Shown in pieces: positions 42,912 through 45,803 of a DNA stretch of 45,803 nt. Source of the stretch: Salegentibacter tibetensis (GTDB lineage: Bacteria > Bacteroidota > Bacteroidia > Flavobacteriales > Flavobacteriaceae). Both the position numbers and the translations under genes were made by a program. The stretch spans positions 1 to 45,803 of the forward strand of contig NZ_JAIQZA010000036.1 of the NCBI RefSeq assembly GCF_020164485.1. The letters run 5' to 3'. Below the pieces are notes generated by a model. That model worked only from the letters and a program-made list of their open reading frames with translations. It did not search any database and was not told where the DNA came from. Within the stretch, counting starts at the first letter, position 1; every line of letters starts with the position of its first letter.

Positions 42912-43889
42912 TCAAATCACCCATTTTACTTCTTTTAACCTTACCGCAATCCTCATCAGGGATTGTAACACCTCCCTCTCTTCAGGAAGGTCTCCGGTTA
43001 GCAGCTCCCTAAAAGCACCAGAATAAGTTTTGCTTAAGGATTTCCAAACTGCCTCCGTTTGGCTAAAGAACAGGGATTTGGATGGATGTGCTGATAACCA
43101 CTCCTTATCATTGGGGATGGCCTTATCATCATCTTTCCCCACTTGCAGCAACATTTTTTCAAAATCATCTGATTGCAAAAACGAAGAAATTTTATCTCGT
43201 TGCAGCAGTTGGTGTAAATCGTAGGTATGGCGAACCTTATCAGTTAAATCTTCCAAAGGTTTTTCCGTATAAGAAAACCTAACCAGGCTTATTATTTTTT
43301 CACAAAATGTACGCTCTATACTTAATACCGTAACCTTAAAGGGTTCAAGTTGATATTCATTGATAAGATCTATATTATTAGTCGTGGCAATAAATGCCGT
43401 AATCATAGAGTGAACACTTACTCTCTCTGAAGGATGGGATTTGCCCAGACTTGAAGCTTCCACTACAATATGATCCCGGACTTGGCCGAATGCCCCCTCC
43501 ACGCCTGCTTTATCATAACCATACACCAGTTTTCTAATTTTCCCTCGTTTGTTTTCCAAAGGATGGTTGGGAATTGCGGTCATAACCGGTTCCAGAACAC
43601 CAGTGACTTTTTTGAGTTTTCGTTTTAGAGAATTATCGGTTTCCCCAGTATCTTTTATGACGACCAAATCAATATCTTCCGAAAAGCGCTCAATAATTCC
43701 GAAGCATTTGGAAAGAGATGTTCCACCTTTAAACACTGCGAGCTCCCTGGTTGATTCATTGGTAAAAATCTCTTTAAGAGCAAAAGTAACCCAATAGTCT
43801 TTTTCCACATAGATTTCAGAAATCCCTAAATGTTGGGCAGTAGCTACAATAGCTCCTTGAAATGCAGCTTTATAATTATGTAATTTCAT
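42912..43889 (-). CDS. abiEii: AbiEii/AbiGii-type nucleotidyltransferase toxin
   Basis: A 325-aa nucleotidyltransferase-fold protein with FKGGTSLSK (GS motif near 54) and RFSEDIDLVV (D-x-D near 70) in the right spacing. AbiEii toxins of type IV AbiE systems act as GTP-dependent nucleotidyltransferases in the cytoplasm and stop growth, giving phage protection and element maintenance. It follows the antitoxin-like gene with a 1-base overlap (TGATG). Carriage in a conjugative element is common. Confidence 0.88.
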   Translation of the reverse strand: MKLHNYKAAFQGAIVATAQHLGISEIYVEKDYWVTFALKEIFTNESTRELAVFKGGTSLSKCFGIIERFSEDIDLVVIKDTGETDNSLKRKLKKVTGVLEPVMTAIPNHPLENKRGKIRKLVYGYDKAGVEGAFGQVRDHIVVEASSLGKSHPSERVSVHSMITAFIATTNNIDLINEYQLEPFKVTVLSIERTFCEKIISLVRFSYTEKPLEDLTDKVRHTYDLHQLLQRDKISSFLQSDDFEKMLLQVGKDDDKAIPNDKEWLSAHPSKSLFFSQTEAVWKSLSKTYSGAFRELLTGDLPEEREVLQSLMRIAVRLKEVKWVI

Positions 43890-44614
43890 CAGGAAATATT
43901 CCAGTTTGAGCTCGTGGTTAATATTTTTTCGGATATTCCGAATTCATAATTACTTAAAGAATTAATGGTTCTTTTAAGCGGTTCACTTACCTCCTTAAAA
44001 GAAATTGATTCAAGAAGAGCACCTAAAAATGCCCTCACTTTTGGAGGATAGGATATAGCAAAATTGACCAATTTAATTTTATCGGTATCAGAAAGCTCTT
44101 TAATTTTTTTCTTTAAAAAATCAACACCCTTCTTTTTGTCCATATCCGGGATCTTCTTAAAGTCCTTCATTACATCCAGTAATTGCAAGAAAGGAATATT
44201 TTCTTTTGAAACAGGAATATAGCTTCTGGCAGGCTTTACAACAAGGTTTCCTATCCTGGTTTTTATCACTTTATTCCAACTGGCCACCCTTAGGCTTGTA
44301 GAGATTTGAGTAGTAAGGCCAAATTCATTATACAAACGAAGGCCTGTTATGTATGCAATTTGCTTACCGTTTTCAAAAAGATAGTTATAAAGTAATTCTT
44401 CCTCACTTGGTTTTACTTCTCCAAAAATAGTTTGTTTAGGCTTATAATACATGCCATTTTTATATCTTTTAATCACACCCCTGGCAGCCAACCTACTTAA
44501 AGCTTTTGCAGCAGCAGAGAATTCATTTTGGGGAATAGATAAGCTCTCGTAAGTAAATACTTTCCCGGTATTTATTAGATCTACTTTAGATTTTATGGAT
44601 GTCGCAATATTCAT
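43889..44614 (-). CDS. abiEi: AbiEi-type antitoxin (DUF6088-like)
   Basis: A 241-aa protein with an N-terminal winged helix (FTYESLSIPQNEFSAAAKALSRLAARGVIKRYKNGMYY) and a C-terminal AbiEi-like domain, resembling DUF6088. AbiEi antitoxins repress their own promoter. The ORF is open to 44680, but the -7 element at 44622-44629 lies inside that extension, so the ATG at 44614 is preferred. Confidence 0.82.
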   Translation of the reverse strand: MNIATSIKSKVDLINTGKVFTYESLSIPQNEFSAAAKALSRLAARGVIKRYKNGMYYKPKQTIFGEVKPSEEELLYNYLFENGKQIAYITGLRLYNEFGLTTQISTSLRVASWNKVIKTRIGNLVVKPARSYIPVSKENIPFLQLLDVMKDFKKIPDMDKKKGVDFLKKKIKELSDTDKIKLVNFAISYPPKVRAFLGALLESISFKEVSEPLKRTINSLSNYEFGISEKILTTSSNWNIS

Positions 44615-44621
44615 AGCACGA

Positions 44622-44653
44622 CAAAGATAGTGAATTAGATCACTAATTGTCAA
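44622..44653 (-). promoter_or_regulatory. AbiE promoter with overlapping operator
   Basis: On the minus strand TTG near 44651 and TATCTTTG (44622-44629) give a Bacteroidota-type promoter with about 21 bases between them. The dyad TTAGTGA-TCTAAT-TCACTAT overlaps it, as expected for autoregulation by the winged-helix antitoxin. The transcript would be nearly leaderless at 44614. Confidence 0.6.
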
Positions 44654-44715
44654 GTTTTTTAAAGTATTTACTTGACACATAATGAGAATGAAATTATAAC
44701 CAGAAGTATATTGCG

Positions 44716-45803
44716 CTACCCAAATATTGATTTGGCATCCTTATATACCTGTTCAAAATTAGCTTCCAAATCAGCTTTAGAATAGCGTATTTGATCTTTA
44801 GCCCCAGGTAGTTCACGCCTAATACTCTGCCATTCAAACTGCACTTTTTTATCCTTTCCATCCGCGTAGGTTATAAACTCTCCTTCTCTCAGTCTAAAGA
44901 AAACATCGGCACGGATTTTTGGGATTTCCTTCTCTCCGGTGGTAACCCGGGTATCAAAATCAAGGCTATACCCGCGGTTCACACTGGTAGTAGGTTTCTT
45001 CACAATTTCAAAAAAACGTTCGTAGTATTTTGCGGTATCAGGGTCGTTGACCTTTCCAAAAAACTGGTAGGACAGGTTACTTAAAATTGCTTTGCTAGCT
45101 TTTTCTCCATACATCATATCGTTTTGGATCTTATCCTGCATCACATAGATAGTCGCGATATCATAACTGCGAAGTGTTGCCGGAATCCGGTGCATATTAA
45201 GCAGGCGAATAGTTGGCGCCTCTTCCATAAGCAAGAAAGAAGCTTTGGAATTACGAACACTCATTTGTTTGGTAATGGTATGGATGATCGTGGCTATGAC
45301 CGGTGAGTATGAAGCTTCGTATTTAGGGTTGTTTACTACGGAAATAACTGCAGGGTTGTCTTCTTTATTAATATGAAGTGGTACCTCATCTTTAGAAAGT
45401 ACCATAAAAATCTGTTGGGTACTGATCCGTTTAAGGGCATTTGCCAGGGTACTTTTTACCCCGGCCGTTTGTCGCTCGGAGTCCTTCCCACTGATAAAGG
45501 CATCGGCCATTGCTCGGGAGGTGGTATTGGTTTCCAAAAACTGGATAAGGCTATCGGTATCCAGGTATTGGTAGATAGCGATAAGGTGGGGGAGCGTACA
45601 ATACTCCGGATACGTCGTTTTTAATTTCCAGATCAGTCCCCCGATCAAACCCTCGGCGGCATCGTTAAAAAATTTAGTAGTTCCCGAGGGGCCGGATTCC
45701 CGTTGCTCTAGCAGGTTTTCCACCAGTACCCGGGAAACTTCATTCACGCTTTCCTCGTTCTCCAGGTATTGTGGGGCAATAGGATTGACCCGATGGAAGA
45801 TAT
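44716..45803 (-). CDS. VirD4-type coupling protein (TraG/MobC), C-terminal part
   Basis: The frame is open to the window edge, so the N-terminus lies beyond 45803; 362 residues are visible. The GTG at 45747 is only an internal codon, since coding sequence (PIAPQYLENEESVNEV) continues upstream. The visible part is the TraM-recognition/ATPase half of a type IV coupling protein, with Walker B FLLMEEAPT and the sensor region YVMQDKIQNDMMYG. It delivers the relaxase-DNA complex to the secretion channel. Relaxase genes are expected beyond the right edge. It is transcribed opposite to the tra operon. Confidence 0.88.
   Translation of the reverse strand, partial: IFHRVNPIAPQYLENEESVNEVSRVLVENLLEQRESGPSGTTKFFNDAAEGLIGGLIWKLKTTYPEYCTLPHLIAIYQYLDTDSLIQFLETNTTSRAMADAFISGKDSERQTAGVKSTLANALKRISTQQIFMVLSKDEVPLHINKEDNPAVISVVNNPKYEASYSPVIATIIHTITKQMSVRNSKASFLLMEEAPTIRLLNMHRIPATLRSYDIATIYVMQDKIQNDMMYGEKASKAILSNLSYQFFGKVNDPDTAKYYERFFEIVKKPTTSVNRGYSLDFDTRVTTGEKEIPKIRADVFFRLREGEFITYADGKDKKVQFEWQSIRRELPGAKDQIRYSKADLEANFEQVYKDAKSIFG

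Noticed and set aside
45747-45747. GTG start of the coupling protein within the window
   Set aside because: The same frame continues upstream to the window edge with good coding sequence, so the gene is truncated by the window.
1-45803. CRISPR arrays and tRNA or rRNA genes
   Set aside because: No regularly spaced repeats and no cloverleaf-like or rRNA sequence was seen on either strand.

Overview
The window looks like a chromosomal accessory region of a marine or soil Flavobacteriia member (Bacteroidota, Gramella/Salegentibacter-like). Evidence: SusC/SusD pair, A-rich leaders without strong Shine-Dalgarno sites, promoters of the Bacteroidota type (TTTG ... TAnnTTTG), a CTnDOT-type tra operon with rteC, and families known from this phylum (DUF6520-like, DUF7793-like, CzcA fused to an outer-membrane channel). 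Family names come from reading the translated sequence; no database search was run.

Layout. (1) 1-3.9 kb: a lipoprotein, then a minus-strand sulfur-type transcription unit: a consensus promoter, a SAM-I riboswitch, a 33-codon leader ORF ending in five consecutive cysteines, an ATP-grasp ligase and an SfnG/SsuD-like flavin monooxygenase, closed by an intrinsic terminator. (2) 4.6-7.2 kb: a mercury-type operon on the minus strand (ArsR regulator, MerTP fusion, MerA-like flavoprotein, GDCCVxC protein). (3) 7.4-16.5 kb: a plus-strand divalent-metal efflux operon (small Cys-rich secreted protein, CzcA-CzcC fusion, CzcB, Fur-family regulator, Zn/Cd P-type ATPase, broken CDF transporter). (4) 16.5-18.7 kb: AT-rich, integron-like cassettes with one complete and one half attC-like site, abutting a frameshifted gene remnant. 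(5) 18.7-19.8 kb: XRE-like regulator, strong dyads and a 111-nt nested hairpin. (6) 19.8-29.9 kb: SusC, SusD and a secreted M16 zinc protease, convergent with a small secreted cysteine peptide and an AraC regulator; an IS1595-family element with intact ends and an 8-bp target duplication sits directly upstream of the AraC gene. (7) 30.1-32.5 kb: an 805-residue alpha-oxoamine-synthase/acyltransferase fusion. (8) 32.5-45.8 kb: an integrative conjugative element segment: rteC, an excisionase-like HTH gene, a replication-type pair, traE-F-G-I-J-K-M-N, an AbiE toxin-antitoxin pair, and the 3' part of the VirD4-type coupling protein running off the right edge.

How the parts work together. Regions 2 and 3 form a metal-resistance island with import and reduction-type functions for mercury and three-layer export for divalent cations. 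Region 6 resembles a protein or peptide import-and-digest system, comparable in logic to TonB receptor plus M16 protease systems. The most novel-looking element is the dual leader of region 1 (SAM riboswitch followed by a penta-cysteine leader peptide) in front of a two-gene operon of unknown chemistry.
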